From Chloroflexota bacterium (GTDB lineage: Bacteria; Chloroflexota; Anaerolineae; Anaerolineales; Anaerolineaceae): a DNA stretch of 64,000 nucleotides. The stretch is taken from assembly GCA_016838895.1 (NCBI GenBank), contig JAEKNU010000017.1, forward strand, positions 1 to 64,000, given 5' to 3'. The position numbers and the translations under genes were made by a program. The notes under the pieces were generated by a model, which saw nothing but the letters and a program-made list of their open reading frames with translations, did not search any database and had not been told where the DNA came from. Below, piece by piece: positions 46,881 through 57,085 of the stretch (within the stretch, counting starts at the first letter, position 1; each line of letters opens with the position of its first letter).

Positions 46881-49655
46881 ATGCCTCCAATTCTTTATTT
46901 GATTGATGGTCATGCACTGGCATATCGCATGTATTTTGCAATGACATCCGCTGGTGGTGACCGTTTTACAACTGCAAAAGGCGAACCCACCGCCGGTGTG
47001 TATGGGTTTGTATCAGTAATTTTACGTTTACTGGAAAATGAAAAGCCGGAATATCTAGCCTTTACTTTTGATACTGGCAAAACCTTCCGTGACGAAATAT
47101 TTCCGGAGTACAAAGCCACCCGCGAAAAAATGCCGGATGATCTCCGTCTACAAGTTAAACGTATTCGTGAATTCGTTGATGCTTTAAACTTACCCCGCCT
47201 GGAAGTTGAAGGGTACGAAGCCGATGATGTCCTCGGCACGATAGCCAAACAAGGGGTTAAAAATGGCTTCGGTGTAAAAATTTACACCGGCGATCGTGAC
47301 CTGCTTCAACTCGTCGATGATCGCGTGATTGTCAATTTGCCTGGTAAACGCCTCAGTGATTCCCGTGATTTTACCGCCCAAGATGTTAAAGAATATATGG
47401 GAGTATTTCCAAATCAGGTCATTGATTATAAAGCCCTGGTTGGAGATAGTTCTGACAATATTCCTGGTGTGTATGGTGTCGGTGATAAAACGGCTACCAA
47501 ATTACTGGAAGAATATAAAACACTGGATAAAATATACGCTTCACTCGATGAAATTCCTGCCCGCGTTAAGAATAAACTGGTTGAAAACAAAGAGATGGCT
47601 TATCTTAGCCAAAAACTGGCTACCATTGTTACAGATGCACCAGTCAGTGTTGATATTCATAAAGCACATATTTCCAATATTGACTATAAATCTGTCAAAG
47701 TTTTATTTACTGAATTGGAATTTCGCTCTCTGTTGCGCAGATTATCTGATCTGTCAGATAGTATTGGTCCTGGCACTCAGAATGGTCAGCTATCCTTCTT
47801 TACGGATGAACCATCCAAAATTGCCGAAGGCCCCTATCAGCCTGAAACCATCATCGTCAGGAATTCAGATCAGTTATCACAATTGGTAACAACCCTCAAT
47901 AATGCTGAAATGATCTCCTTTGATACCGAAACCACTGGTACAGATCCTTTCTTGGCTGATTTGGTAGGTATTTCCATTGCTGTGGAGTCGCATAAAGGCT
48001 ATTACATTCCGGTTGGACATCAAGAAGAATCCGATCAATTAAGCATCCATGATGTGCTGGAAGCGATTTCCCCTGCATTTACAAATGCTGCGATTCCCAA
48101 AATGGGACATAATATTAAATATGACTATCAGATGCTCAAACAGGCAGGGTTACAGGCAACGCCACTGTCATTTGATAGTATGATCGCTGAATGGCTGATC
48201 AATCCCTCCAATTTTAGTTTTGGATTAAAAAATATGGCCGCCGATTATCTGGGTATCCAGATGACGCGCATTTCTGATCTGATTGGTACAGGTAAGAAAC
48301 AAATCAGCATGGCTGAAGTTTCAATTGACCAAGCCGCTCCTTACGCCGTAGCAGATGCTGAGATTGTTTTGCAGCTTTACCCCCTGCTGCAAAAGAAATT
48401 GGCAGATCGCGATGCAGAGAAATTACTGGAAACCATGGAAATGCCCCTGGTCCCAATTATTTCTGATATGGAAGAAGAAGGAATCGCAATAGATGAACCA
48501 TTCTTCGAGCAAATGACTGAGGAATTAAAAAACAGAACCTTCGAAATTCAAGAAACAATTTACAAAATGGTTGGACAAACATTCAATTTAAATTCAACCC
48601 AGCAGCTTTCCGGTATTCTTTTTGACACCCTCGGGTTGGAACCACCAAACCGGAAAAAGAAAACTGCCTCCGGTTTTTATTCCACATCAGCTGATGTGCT
48701 CGAAGAGATTGCCAACCAGCATCCAATTGTTGAATTACTGCTTGAATATCGTGAATTAGCCAAATTACAATCCACTTACGTGCTTACTTTGCCGAAACAA
48801 ATCAATCCAAAAACAGGTCGTATCCATTCATCATTTAATCAAACCGGATCCGTTACCGGTCGCCTGGCATCCTCAGATCCAAATCTACAAAATATACCTA
48901 CACGCACTGATCTGGGTCGAAAAATCCGCAATGGCTTTGTCGCTGGCAAAGGTAATGTATTCCTGGCTATAGATTATTCACAAATTGAATTGCGCATTGT
49001 TGCACATATGTCGCAGGATCAGGCTATGATGCTGGCTTTCCAGCAAAATCTGGATATCCATGCAGCAACAGCAGCAGCGATCTATCAGATTCCATTGACA
49101 GAAGTAAATAAAGACCAACGCCGCCATGCCAAAGCGATCAATTTTGGTTTGATATACGGCATGAGTCCGTTCGGCCTGAGCCGCTCCACAGGTTTAACCC
49201 TGGCAGAAGCAGAAAATTTTGTTAAAGCATACTTCCTGCAATTCCCAGGGGTAAAAATGTATCTTGACGAAATGAAACTACTTGCAGCACAGAATGGTTA
49301 TGTAGAAACGATATTGGGACATCGACGCTATTTTCCCAATTTATCAACCACAACCAATGCCAATATCCGCAATCGAGAGGAACGGGAAGCCATTAACGCC
49401 CCTATTCAGGGAACCGCAGCAGATATTATCAAGTTATCAATGTTGCAAATTCCCCAAGACTTGCTTTCTGCTTCACTCCATGCGAAAATGATTTTACAAA
49501 TACATGATGAACTAATTTTTGAGTGTCCGGAAAATGAACTAACCGAGACCGTAAAAGTTGTAACCAACATCATGGAAAATGTTTTAGTACTTTCTGTCCC
49601 CATTCTTACCGAAGCAAGGTCCGGTTTGAATTGGGGTAGTTTAACTACACTTTAG
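46881..49655 (+). CDS. polA: DNA polymerase I
   Basis: 924 residues, three domains. Residues 1-290: 5'-3' exonuclease (FTFDTGKTFRDEIFPEYKATR, DNIPGVYGVG). Residues 325-510: 3'-5' proofreading exonuclease that appears active, with Asp348-x-Glu350 (FDTETTG), the NIKYDYQ Asp and YAVADAE (Tyr-x3-Asp). Residues 540-924: polymerase with motif A LAIDYSQIELR, motif B RRHAKAINFGLIYG, and motif C QIHDELIFE. Roles: Okazaki fragment processing and repair. A proofreading-competent Pol I is not universal outside proteobacteria, so this is informative. Follows the roadblock/Y1-like gene and precedes a TPR gene by 16 bases. Confidence 0.98.
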   Translation: MPPILYLIDGHALAYRMYFAMTSAGGDRFTTAKGEPTAGVYGFVSVILRLLENEKPEYLAFTFDTGKTFRDEIFPEYKATREKMPDDLRLQVKRIREFVDALNLPRLEVEGYEADDVLGTIAKQGVKNGFGVKIYTGDRDLLQLVDDRVIVNLPGKRLSDSRDFTAQDVKEYMGVFPNQVIDYKALVGDSSDNIPGVYGVGDKTATKLLEEYKTLDKIYASLDEIPARVKNKLVENKEMAYLSQKLATIVTDAPVSVDIHKAHISNIDYKSVKVLFTELEFRSLLRRLSDLSDSIGPGTQNGQLSFFTDEPSKIAEGPYQPETIIVRNSDQLSQLVTTLNNAEMISFDTETTGTDPFLADLVGISIAVESHKGYYIPVGHQEESDQLSIHDVLEAISPAFTNAAIPKMGHNIKYDYQMLKQAGLQATPLSFDSMIAEWLINPSNFSFGLKNMAADYLGIQMTRISDLIGTGKKQISMAEVSIDQAAPYAVADAEIVLQLYPLLQKKLADRDAEKLLETMEMPLVPIISDMEEEGIAIDEPFFEQMTEELKNRTFEIQETIYKMVGQTFNLNSTQQLSGILFDTLGLEPPNRKKKTASGFYSTSADVLEEIANQHPIVELLLEYRELAKLQSTYVLTLPKQINPKTGRIHSSFNQTGSVTGRLASSDPNLQNIPTRTDLGRKIRNGFVAGKGNVFLAIDYSQIELRIVAHMSQDQAMMLAFQQNLDIHAATAAAIYQIPLTEVNKDQRRHAKAINFGLIYGMSPFGLSRSTGLTLAEAENFVKAYFLQFPGVKMYLDEMKLLAAQNGYVETILGHRRYFPNLSTTTNANIRNREEREAINAPIQGTAADIIKLSMLQIPQDLLSASLHAKMILQIHDELIFECPENELTETVKVVTNIMENVLVLSVPILTEARSGLNWGSLTTL

Positions 49656-49671
49656 TGGACAAGGCGTCTTA

Positions 49672-52011
49672 ATGCGGGAAAACAATACACAATTTGATAA
49701 CAATATGCAATTGGGTCATAATGCAGCCTGGGAAGAGCAATGGAAACAGGCGGCTGCTTTCTATCGTCGTGCACTTGATATTGTACCGGACGAACCTGCC
49801 GCTCTTAATAGTCTTGGGTTAGCCCTTTACCAGCAAGGTGAATATAGCCAATCAAAAGATGCCTATAAAAAAACCACAAAAGTTACACCAAATGACCCTG
49901 TCCCGTATGAAAAGCTGGCTGATATTTATGAAAAACAGAATGACCTGGCTGAAGCAGCGAAAGTCGCCGCAAAAGCCGCGGAAAATTATCTCAATGTACG
50001 TGATGTAAACAAAGCCATCGAGAATTGGGTGCGCATTATTAATCTGCAACCCAATCAACAACTGGGTTACACCAAACTGGCCATGATTTACGAGAAAATG
50101 GGTAAGAAAGATGAAGCAGTAGATCAATATCTCAATTTGGCCAGCCTGATGCAGCAATCCGGTGCAAGATTAAAAGCCATTCAAATCGTAGAACACTCCC
50201 TGAAAATGCATCCGGAGCATTTAAAAGCAAAAATGGCTCTTACAGCCTTGCACAATAATGAAAGATTACCCAAACCTGATCCGATTCAAATCAAACGCAA
50301 AATAACGCAATCTTTAGGTGAACCTAAAGAAGAAGCTGTAGCGATAGAAGAAGTTGAGGTTGAAATCGATCCAGTCGAAGAAGCCAATCAGAATTCGGCT
50401 GCCAAACTGGCGAATTTCCTGTTCGAGCAAGGTAGCGATGCCGGCGGTGAAGGAAAAGTTGATTCTCTACGTGGAAAACTTGGATTAAATGCCCTGACGC
50501 GTAGCACTGGTCAATTAACTGGAAAACAAAAAGATCAAACACAGCAAACATTTTATGTTGGACAGGCTATAGAATCTATCTCCACCAAAAATTATGATAA
50601 AGCCCTGATCGATTTGCAAAAAGCTGTAGAATACGGCGCAGATCATCCCTGTATTTCATATACATTGGGCTATTTGTATACCATCAACGGTAATGAAGAA
50701 GCAATCTCCTTTTTACAGAAAGCCATTCAATACCCTGAATATGCTTTTGCTGCATACATCCTCTTGGGCAGCATTCAATTTGACTTAGAAGACTATCGTC
50801 AATCAATTGTTGCTTATTTACGGGCTATTGCCCTCGCCGATCAGGATACCGTTCCAGCTGATTCAGCAGATGAGATATATCAAATGTATGAGCCTATCAT
50901 CGAGGATTACACCAATAACGATGAAATTAAGGACAGTGATTTACGCAATATTTGCCAAAATCTCTCTGAGCAGATTTATCGCGCAGATTGGCGCAAACAT
51001 CTGCATATGGCACGTATGGAATTAAGCCAAACCTCAAATGATGAGATCATGCAGCCTATTGTTAATTTCTTCCTGCAAGCCAGTGGCGGAAAAATCGTTG
51101 AATCCATGTCACAGATTCGTCAATTAATTAATAATGATCGTTATCATTCCGCTATGGAAGAAGCATTCCACATGCTGCAGCATGCCCCAACCTATTTACC
51201 TTTGCACATTCAAATTGGGGATTTGCTTTTGAAAGAAGGGAAAAACAAAGAAGCGGAAACCAAATTTGTCTTAATTGCTAAACTTTATTCACTACGCGGT
51301 GAAGTAAGCCAATCGGTACAATTGATGAAACGCACCATCAAGGCTGCCCCGATGAACATTAAATTACGCCGTCAGTTGATTGATCTGCTTATATCCCAAC
51401 ACCGCATCGATGAAGCGATTTACCAGTATATTGAATTGGCTCAAATTTATTATCAACTGGCTGAGCTGGATGAGACTTATCAGGCATATCAAGACGCTTA
51501 CACATTATCCATGCAAAATATAGCCGATCAATCTGCCAGTGTGGATATCCTATACAAAATAGCTGATATTGATATTCAAAGAATTCGCTGGCGTGAAGCG
51601 ATGGAATCCTACGAAAAAATTCTTGAGCTAAAGCCGGATGATTATCGTGCCCAGGCTAAGATCATGGAATTAAAGTTCAGACTTGGTCGTCGGGAAAACG
51701 TCATGCAGGAAATCGAAACATTGGTTCAAGGGTTGGAACGTAGCAATAAACGAACAATGGGTATTGAATTCCTTAAGGAATTGTTAGAAGAACGCGGTAA
51801 AGACATGGAAATACGCAACCAGTTGGCCAATCTATATGTACGTAATGGTCAGGTTGAACAGGCCGTTAAAGAACTGGATAAAATTGCCAAGATTCATATG
51901 AATAAAGGCAATAACACCGGGGCGATTTCCATGCTGCAAACCATTATCGCATTGGAACCAAGAAATACGCAGGCATACCGACAAGCGCTGGCAAAATTGG
52001 TCGGCAAGTAA
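49672..52011 (+). CDS. Large tetratricopeptide-repeat protein
   Basis: 779 residues, at least ten TPR units grouped in two blocks (about 10-200 and 275-765), joined by a charged linker (about 205-270). Examples: AAFYRRALDIVPDEPAALNSLG and AMESYEKILELKPDDYRAQ. Scaffold for protein-protein contact; no signal peptide, no membrane helix, no catalytic motif. Second-block units are TPR-like rather than canonical. It starts 16 bases after polA and is likely in the same operon. It may organise a complex with the neighbours, but no partner is shown. Confidence 0.88.
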   Translation: MRENNTQFDNNMQLGHNAAWEEQWKQAAAFYRRALDIVPDEPAALNSLGLALYQQGEYSQSKDAYKKTTKVTPNDPVPYEKLADIYEKQNDLAEAAKVAAKAAENYLNVRDVNKAIENWVRIINLQPNQQLGYTKLAMIYEKMGKKDEAVDQYLNLASLMQQSGARLKAIQIVEHSLKMHPEHLKAKMALTALHNNERLPKPDPIQIKRKITQSLGEPKEEAVAIEEVEVEIDPVEEANQNSAAKLANFLFEQGSDAGGEGKVDSLRGKLGLNALTRSTGQLTGKQKDQTQQTFYVGQAIESISTKNYDKALIDLQKAVEYGADHPCISYTLGYLYTINGNEEAISFLQKAIQYPEYAFAAYILLGSIQFDLEDYRQSIVAYLRAIALADQDTVPADSADEIYQMYEPIIEDYTNNDEIKDSDLRNICQNLSEQIYRADWRKHLHMARMELSQTSNDEIMQPIVNFFLQASGGKIVESMSQIRQLINNDRYHSAMEEAFHMLQHAPTYLPLHIQIGDLLLKEGKNKEAETKFVLIAKLYSLRGEVSQSVQLMKRTIKAAPMNIKLRRQLIDLLISQHRIDEAIYQYIELAQIYYQLAELDETYQAYQDAYTLSMQNIADQSASVDILYKIADIDIQRIRWREAMESYEKILELKPDDYRAQAKIMELKFRLGRRENVMQEIETLVQGLERSNKRTMGIEFLKELLEERGKDMEIRNQLANLYVRNGQVEQAVKELDKIAKIHMNKGNNTGAISMLQTIIALEPRNTQAYRQALAKLVGK

Positions 52012-52036
52012 ATAACACAATGTATTAAAAAGTACA

Positions 52037-52084
52037 AAAGCATAAATTCAGGCCTAATCTGCTTGTTTATTATGCTTTTTTTAT
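52037..52084 (+). terminator. Intrinsic terminator after the TPR gene
   Basis: AAAAGCATAA (52037-52046)/TTATGCTTTT (52070-52079) stem with a 23-base loop, T-rich tail (TTTTTTTAT), 25 bases after the stop. Confidence 0.65.
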
Positions 52085-52140
52085 CACATCACACCTCCTC
52101 ATATTGGAACACAATCATGGCAAGAATTTCCAGCATTCGT

Positions 52141-52146
52141 TATAAT
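52141..52146 (+). promoter_or_regulatory. -10 element for the sigma/anti-sigma operon
   Basis: TATAAT at 52141-52146 with a poor -35 (TGGCAA near 52118). Leader of about 68 bases. Whether this operon is also driven by its own ECF promoter is not visible. Confidence 0.45.
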
Positions 52147-52219
52147 CAAAGAAATTATTTGTGGGTAAGAGATTTATTAAAAATCAGGCATACCGTTTGC
52201 CAAGAGACTGATCTGAACT

Positions 52220-52828
52220 ATGGATGAGCAACAACTGATTATCAAAGCAAAAGAAGGGGATTTACAGGCTTTCAACCATCTGGTTCTCACCTATCAGGAA
52301 GTGGTCTATAACTGCTCCTATCGCATCCTCAGCGATCCGGCTGGGGCATGTGATATCACGCAGGATACTTTCATTACTGCCTATCAAAAAATTGACAAAT
52401 TCAAGAATGGCTCATTCAAAGCTTGGCTGCTGCGTGTGGCAACCAATAAATGCCTTGATGAAATCAGACGGCAAAAAAGGCATCCCAATACTGCTTTGGA
52501 ACCGCTAACCAATGATGATCAGGAAACCTTTGATTCGCCCTATTGGCTAACCGATGATACCCCTCTCCCTGAAGAACAACTCAGCCAAAGTGAACTCAAT
52601 CAGGCAGTACAGGATTGCCTTGCTCGCCTACCAGAAGATTTTCGCTCAATTGTTGTCATGGTAGACATGCAAGAAATGAATTACAGTGAGACTGCACAAA
52701 TCATAGGAATCCCATTAGGCACCATCAAAAGTCGATTGGCCAGAGCCAGGAAACGATTACAGGATTGTTTACAACGCTTCTCGGAACTTTTGCCCTCCCA
52801 ATTCCGTTTTAATCAAGAGGAGCAATAA
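52220..52828 (+). CDS. ECF-type RNA polymerase sigma factor
   Basis: 202 residues. Sigma region 2 (FNHLVLTYQEVVYNCSYRILSDPAGACDITQDTFITAYQ) and region 4 (NQAVQDCLARLPEDFRSIVVMVDMQEMNYSETAQIIGIPLGTIKSRLARARKRLQ) are both present, with the linker lacking region 3, as in group-4 (ECF) factors. It directs RNA polymerase to a stress or envelope regulon. The TAA stop shares its last A with the ATG of the next gene, the membrane anti-sigma factor, which is the standard coupling. Confidence 0.95.
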   Translation: MDEQQLIIKAKEGDLQAFNHLVLTYQEVVYNCSYRILSDPAGACDITQDTFITAYQKIDKFKNGSFKAWLLRVATNKCLDEIRRQKRHPNTALEPLTNDDQETFDSPYWLTDDTPLPEEQLSQSELNQAVQDCLARLPEDFRSIVVMVDMQEMNYSETAQIIGIPLGTIKSRLARARKRLQDCLQRFSELLPSQFRFNQEEQ

Positions 52829-53796
52829 TGAGATTTAGACGGCAGGATCAAAACCAGGAAATGCTTTCCGCGTATCTGGATGCTCAATTATCAGATGACG
52901 AACGCGGTAAAGTTGAATCTGCGATAAAAAATGATCCTGAATTGCAAAAGCAATTAGAAAGGCTTGATGCAACCCGGCGTCTATTACGAAATGCTCCATG
53001 GCTTAAAGTACCACGCAATTTTACATTAACCGAAGCCATGCTGCCGCAAAAAACGCCTTTTCGCTTCTGGATGCCAGCCATGAGCATTTCTTCTGCACTA
53101 GCAGCCATTTTGCTTGTTTTCACCTATGTCACCAATCTTGGCGGATTAGGTTCCCCGTTTTTAACACAGAACCGCAGTATAGCACAAGACATGATGACAG
53201 AAAGTTTTGCTGCTGACGCAGTTGGCAATGCTGAAACTATGGAAAAAAGTAGCACTCAAGGTGAACCCCCTGCAATTATCCAATGGTTTGGTAATCAGGT
53301 AAATGGAAAAGGCGGCGGCGATGGTTCCAATAGTATCATTGCACCACAAGCGGAAATGATGGCAGAAGAAGCAATTTCTGCAGATGAGGAGCTAATGCTG
53401 GAAGCGCCGCAAGCAAGTGATATGGCGCAAGAGAGTGATACCCTGCCCTTGCCTTCTGCCGTATATGAAGCTGAACCTGTCGAAGGTGAGCGAACACAAG
53501 AAATGGAAGCCAGTGCTCCGGATGCACCTTTACCTGCTCCTTTGGAATTTTCCCCGGCTGCAGAAGAACCAAATGGAAATGAACCAAGTGTTAATCCAAT
53601 TTTAGGAATTTCCTCTGAAGAGGAACGCGGCCAAATCATTGATGAAAATCATGCTATTCAAACCTACCCATCCAGCAATGAAGATGATGGATTAAATCAA
53701 CGTCAATCTGCGTTGATCATCTTACGTGTTGCACTCCTGCTTCTGACAATTATCTTTGCTATCGTTGCTTTACTGATGAAACGCATGCGAGCCTGA
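52828..53796 (+). CDS. Membrane anti-sigma factor (zinc-free)
   Basis: 322 residues. The N-terminal 65 residues form the anti-sigma-like helix bundle (EMLSAYLDAQLSDDERGKVESAIKNDPELQKQ). The His-x3-Cys-x2-Cys motif of zinc anti-sigma factors is absent: the protein has no cysteine there. A first membrane helix spans about 80-102, a second about 295-317. In between, some 190 residues are acidic and Pro/Glu/Ser-rich, predicted outside. Two membrane helices and an acidic loop are atypical. Function as partner of the upstream ECF factor is inferred from order and overlap. Confidence 0.85.
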   Translation: MRFRRQDQNQEMLSAYLDAQLSDDERGKVESAIKNDPELQKQLERLDATRRLLRNAPWLKVPRNFTLTEAMLPQKTPFRFWMPAMSISSALAAILLVFTYVTNLGGLGSPFLTQNRSIAQDMMTESFAADAVGNAETMEKSSTQGEPPAIIQWFGNQVNGKGGGDGSNSIIAPQAEMMAEEAISADEELMLEAPQASDMAQESDTLPLPSAVYEAEPVEGERTQEMEASAPDAPLPAPLEFSPAAEEPNGNEPSVNPILGISSEEERGQIIDENHAIQTYPSSNEDDGLNQRQSALIILRVALLLLTIIFAIVALLMKRMRA

Positions 53797-53957
53797 TCGC
53801 TTCTCCCATTCTCATAAATCACTATTCCAATATTTGGTATTCAGATAACACAACACACGAATGCTTTTTGCGCCCATCGGGGTGCACATGCCATTAAATG
53901 GTATGTGTTAAAATAGATAGAGCATGATGTCCAAAAATAATCAATCAGGATGGATCT

Positions 53958-56336
53958 GTGGCAACCCGAAAAAACACCAAATCGAGTAGAAGAACTTCAA
54001 CCAAAAAAAAATCGCGCACTACAAAACTAAGTGCCAGTCAAAAATTACAACAACTTTTGGATAACATATCCAGAGAGCAGAGAATTGACTTCCTGGGATA
54101 TTTTCTGACCTTATTGGCTGTATTGACCATTTTAAGTTTCTTCACCTCTCAAAGAGGGAGCATCACTGAATGGTGGGTGCATACCTTAAGATTAGGGTTT
54201 GGTTGGGGAGCGTTCATCTTGCCTATTGGTTTATTATTAGTTGGTGTTTGGATTGTAATTCGACATCTCGAGAATCTCCCGCCATTATCTTTGGGCCGCG
54301 TTCTGGGGATGGGTTCGCTCTTTCTAAATAGTCTGACATGGATGCATTTGTTTACAGATGGGGGTTGGATTCCCGCAGCCAATGGTATCGGTGGTGGATA
54401 TCTAGGTGGCGCTTTTGAACAACTGATGTTCATCACCATTGGCAAACCAGCTGCGATTGTGATTACATTAGCCTGGTTTTTCTTGTCAATTTTGCTGACA
54501 TTTGAACTATCCTTCCCGGAATTATATATGATGATTCGGGATGCGATCGAAACCAACCAGGACTCACAAAAAAAACAAAATGCAACGCGTGTTGAAAAAA
54601 CATCAACAAGCACTCTAAAAAAACCTGTTGAAAAGACCGAGTCAAACAGCACACCTGCCAAAAGACAGCAACAACCCTTACAAAATATCGGCTTTGAACC
54701 CCTCTCCGCGCTCAACCAAAAGCCTGTTTCGGCTGCTCAACAAGAACCGGCCAGCGTCCCTCCCGTCACAGAACAAAATAGTGAAGCGATTCTGCCTGAC
54801 AGCCCCATCGTGGATATTGGCATCAAAACCTCTCAGCTTGCCAAGCAATCCGATTGGAAAATTCCCAGACTGGATGAAATTCTCAATCCGGCCAGTCCTA
54901 TTGCTCAGCAAACCTCACTGGATGAAGACAACGCCCATCTGATCGAAGAGACATTGGCCTCTTTTGGTGCTCCTGTGCATGTTGTAGAGATTCACCGTGG
55001 CCCTTCTGTCACCCAATACGGGATAGAACCGGATTATATCGAAACCCGTAATGGTCGTACCCGCGTACGTGTAAACAAAATCACCAATCTTGCCGATGAT
55101 CTGGCATTGGCGTTAGCTGCAAAAAGTATTCGTATTCAGGCGCCTGTTCCTGGCAAAAGTTACATCGGTATTGAGGTGCCCAATATAGAGACAAGCCCGG
55201 TAACCCTGCGCGAAGTCTTTGTAAATAGTTCATTCAAAAAATTACATTCCAAGTTGCGTTTTGCATTGGGCATGGATGTAGCCGGGAAGCCCGTTGCAGC
55301 AGCACTGGATAGCCTACCGCATCTATTGATCGCCGGTACGACTGGTTCCGGTAAATCAGTCTGCATTAACACGGTATTGTGCAGCTTGCTGCTGAATAAT
55401 ACCCCGGAAGATTTACGTCTGGTACTGGTTGATCCTAAGCGGGTTGAATTAACGGGTTATAACAACATTCCCCACTTACTTGCTCCGGTAATTACGGATG
55501 CAGATAAAGTTGTCGGGGCTTTAAAATGGATTCTACGTGAGATGGACAGCCGCTATCATAAATTTGCCAAATGCGGTGTGCGTAATATCTCTGAATACAA
55601 TAAACAGGAACTGGATGATCACCTGCCCTATATTGTCACAATTGTGGATGAACTGGCAGATTTAATGATGCTGGCTCCGGATGAAACCGAACGAGCCATC
55701 ACCCGCCTGGCACAATTGGCGCGTGCAACAGGTATTCACCTCATTCTGGCAACCCAGCGGCCCAGCACGGATGTTGTGACAGGATTAATCAAAGCCAATT
55801 TCCCTGCCCGCATCGCTTTTGCAGTTGCCTCCAATATTGACAGTCGTGTCATTCTTGATCAGCCTGGTGCAGAACGATTGCTTGGCCGTGGGGATATGCT
55901 CTTCTTGGCACCCGATGCCCCGGCACCCGTGCGTTTACAGGGCGTTTTTGTATCGGATCAGGAAATCCGCAAATTAATCGCATACTGGAAAAATGCGGCT
56001 GCTGAAAACGGCAGAGAAGGTTTGGCAGTACCTGGTGCTGAAGGACCCGTTGATATGCCCGATAATAGCTTACCGCTCAAACAAATTGCCTTGTGGGATG
56101 AAGTAGAAAAAGAAAACCAGGATAATCTCTACCCTGAAGCGGTCGAAGTTGTTCGCAAAGAAGGTAGAGCATCAATAACCATGCTGCAGCGTAAATTGCG
56201 CATTGGGTATACACGGGCTGCACGCTTAATTGACAATATGGAAGAGGAAGAAATTATCAGTCCTTCCTTACCTAACAGTCAATTTCGCGAAGTGTTGGAT
56301 TACGGACAAACGGCTCCCCCACCGGAAGATGATTAA
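53958..56336 (+). CDS. ftsK: DNA translocase FtsK/SpoIIIE
   Basis: 792 residues, GTG start (AGGA upstream). Four N-terminal membrane helices (about 50-180), a Gln/Pro/Lys-rich linker, then the motor domain with Walker A GTTGSGKS (about 460-467), Walker B YIVTIVDELADLMM, LATQRPSTDVVTGLIKANFPARIAF, and the C-terminal gamma winged helix (VRKEGRASITMLQRKLRIGYTRAARLID) that recognises KOPS/SRS DNA. It clears chromosomes through the division septum. Its stop abuts that of rsmE on the opposite strand with no gap. Confidence 0.97.
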   Translation: MATRKNTKSSRRTSTKKKSRTTKLSASQKLQQLLDNISREQRIDFLGYFLTLLAVLTILSFFTSQRGSITEWWVHTLRLGFGWGAFILPIGLLLVGVWIVIRHLENLPPLSLGRVLGMGSLFLNSLTWMHLFTDGGWIPAANGIGGGYLGGAFEQLMFITIGKPAAIVITLAWFFLSILLTFELSFPELYMMIRDAIETNQDSQKKQNATRVEKTSTSTLKKPVEKTESNSTPAKRQQQPLQNIGFEPLSALNQKPVSAAQQEPASVPPVTEQNSEAILPDSPIVDIGIKTSQLAKQSDWKIPRLDEILNPASPIAQQTSLDEDNAHLIEETLASFGAPVHVVEIHRGPSVTQYGIEPDYIETRNGRTRVRVNKITNLADDLALALAAKSIRIQAPVPGKSYIGIEVPNIETSPVTLREVFVNSSFKKLHSKLRFALGMDVAGKPVAAALDSLPHLLIAGTTGSGKSVCINTVLCSLLLNNTPEDLRLVLVDPKRVELTGYNNIPHLLAPVITDADKVVGALKWILREMDSRYHKFAKCGVRNISEYNKQELDDHLPYIVTIVDELADLMMLAPDETERAITRLAQLARATGIHLILATQRPSTDVVTGLIKANFPARIAFAVASNIDSRVILDQPGAERLLGRGDMLFLAPDAPAPVRLQGVFVSDQEIRKLIAYWKNAAAENGREGLAVPGAEGPVDMPDNSLPLKQIALWDEVEKENQDNLYPEAVEVVRKEGRASITMLQRKLRIGYTRAARLIDNMEEEEIISPSLPNSQFREVLDYGQTAPPPEDD

Positions 56337-57077
56337 CTATTCCATCTCACCTAAATGATACAAAATCATCGCAGCGGCTGCTACAGCCGCTGTTTCCATT
56401 CTTAGAATACGCTTACCAAGGGTAATGGCCTGGAATCCCTTAATTGTGGCAAAATGCACCTCATCAGACGAAAAACCACCCTCAGGGCCAATCATGACGG
56501 CAATTGAGCTACAACCGCCTGCTGTGCCGTCTAACGCTGTTTTAAGGCTGTTCTGATGCGTTTCTTCCCATGGAATCAGGCAGATTTGGCATTCATCTAC
56601 TGCATTTTCTACAGCCTGGTTAAAGGAGTGCGCCTCATCCAGTACAGGTATTTTTCCCCGCTTGGACTGTTCAGCTGCTTCCTGTATAATTTTTTGCCAA
56701 CGCTGGCTTTTCTTCTCAACCGCAGCAGTCTTTTGTACCAATGAGCGTTCGCTGATAAACGGTACAAACCGGGACACACCAATTTCGGTCCCTTTCTGTA
56801 ATATCCATTCAAATTTCTCACGCTGGGTCAATCCAATGTATAAGCTCAGGGAAACTGCCGGTTCAGCCTTTGAGCGCTGCCGGGAAAGTATTTCTCCATG
56901 AACCTCGGATTCCAGAATTTTTATCTGCGTTTCAAAAATATTCCCTTGATCGTCCAGTACATTTACCAGATCCCCATCCCGTAAACGCAGCACGCGTTTG
57001 ATCTGATGTGACAGATCCATTGGGAAGTGTACCTGGGATGCGTTGATATTCTCTGGAGCAACAAAGAAATGATGCAT
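56337..57077 (-). CDS. rsmE: 16S rRNA m3U1498 methyltransferase RsmE
   Basis: 246 residues. SPOUT-knot methyltransferase that methylates U1498 in the 30S decoding site. The N-terminal PUA-like domain (HFFVAPENI ... QIKRVLRLRDGD) is followed by LYIGLTQREKFEWILQKGTEIGV, and the knot SAM loop VMIGPEGGFSSDEV with TLGKRILRMETAAVAA. Starts eight bases after the rsmI stop; the three minus genes nucleoside phosphorylase, rsmI and rsmE form an operon. rsmE is commonly near prmA, which is absent here. Confidence 0.95.
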   Translation of the reverse strand: MHHFFVAPENINASQVHFPMDLSHQIKRVLRLRDGDLVNVLDDQGNIFETQIKILESEVHGEILSRQRSKAEPAVSLSLYIGLTQREKFEWILQKGTEIGVSRFVPFISERSLVQKTAAVEKKSQRWQKIIQEAAEQSKRGKIPVLDEAHSFNQAVENAVDECQICLIPWEETHQNSLKTALDGTAGGCSSIAVMIGPEGGFSSDEVHFATIKGFQAITLGKRILRMETAAVAAAAMILYHLGEME

Positions 57078-57085
57078 GAAAATCT

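Noticed and set aside
54149-54715. 188-codon minus frame opposite ftsK
   Set aside because: Antisense to the ftsK membrane region and linker; hydrophobic pattern is a reflection of that gene.
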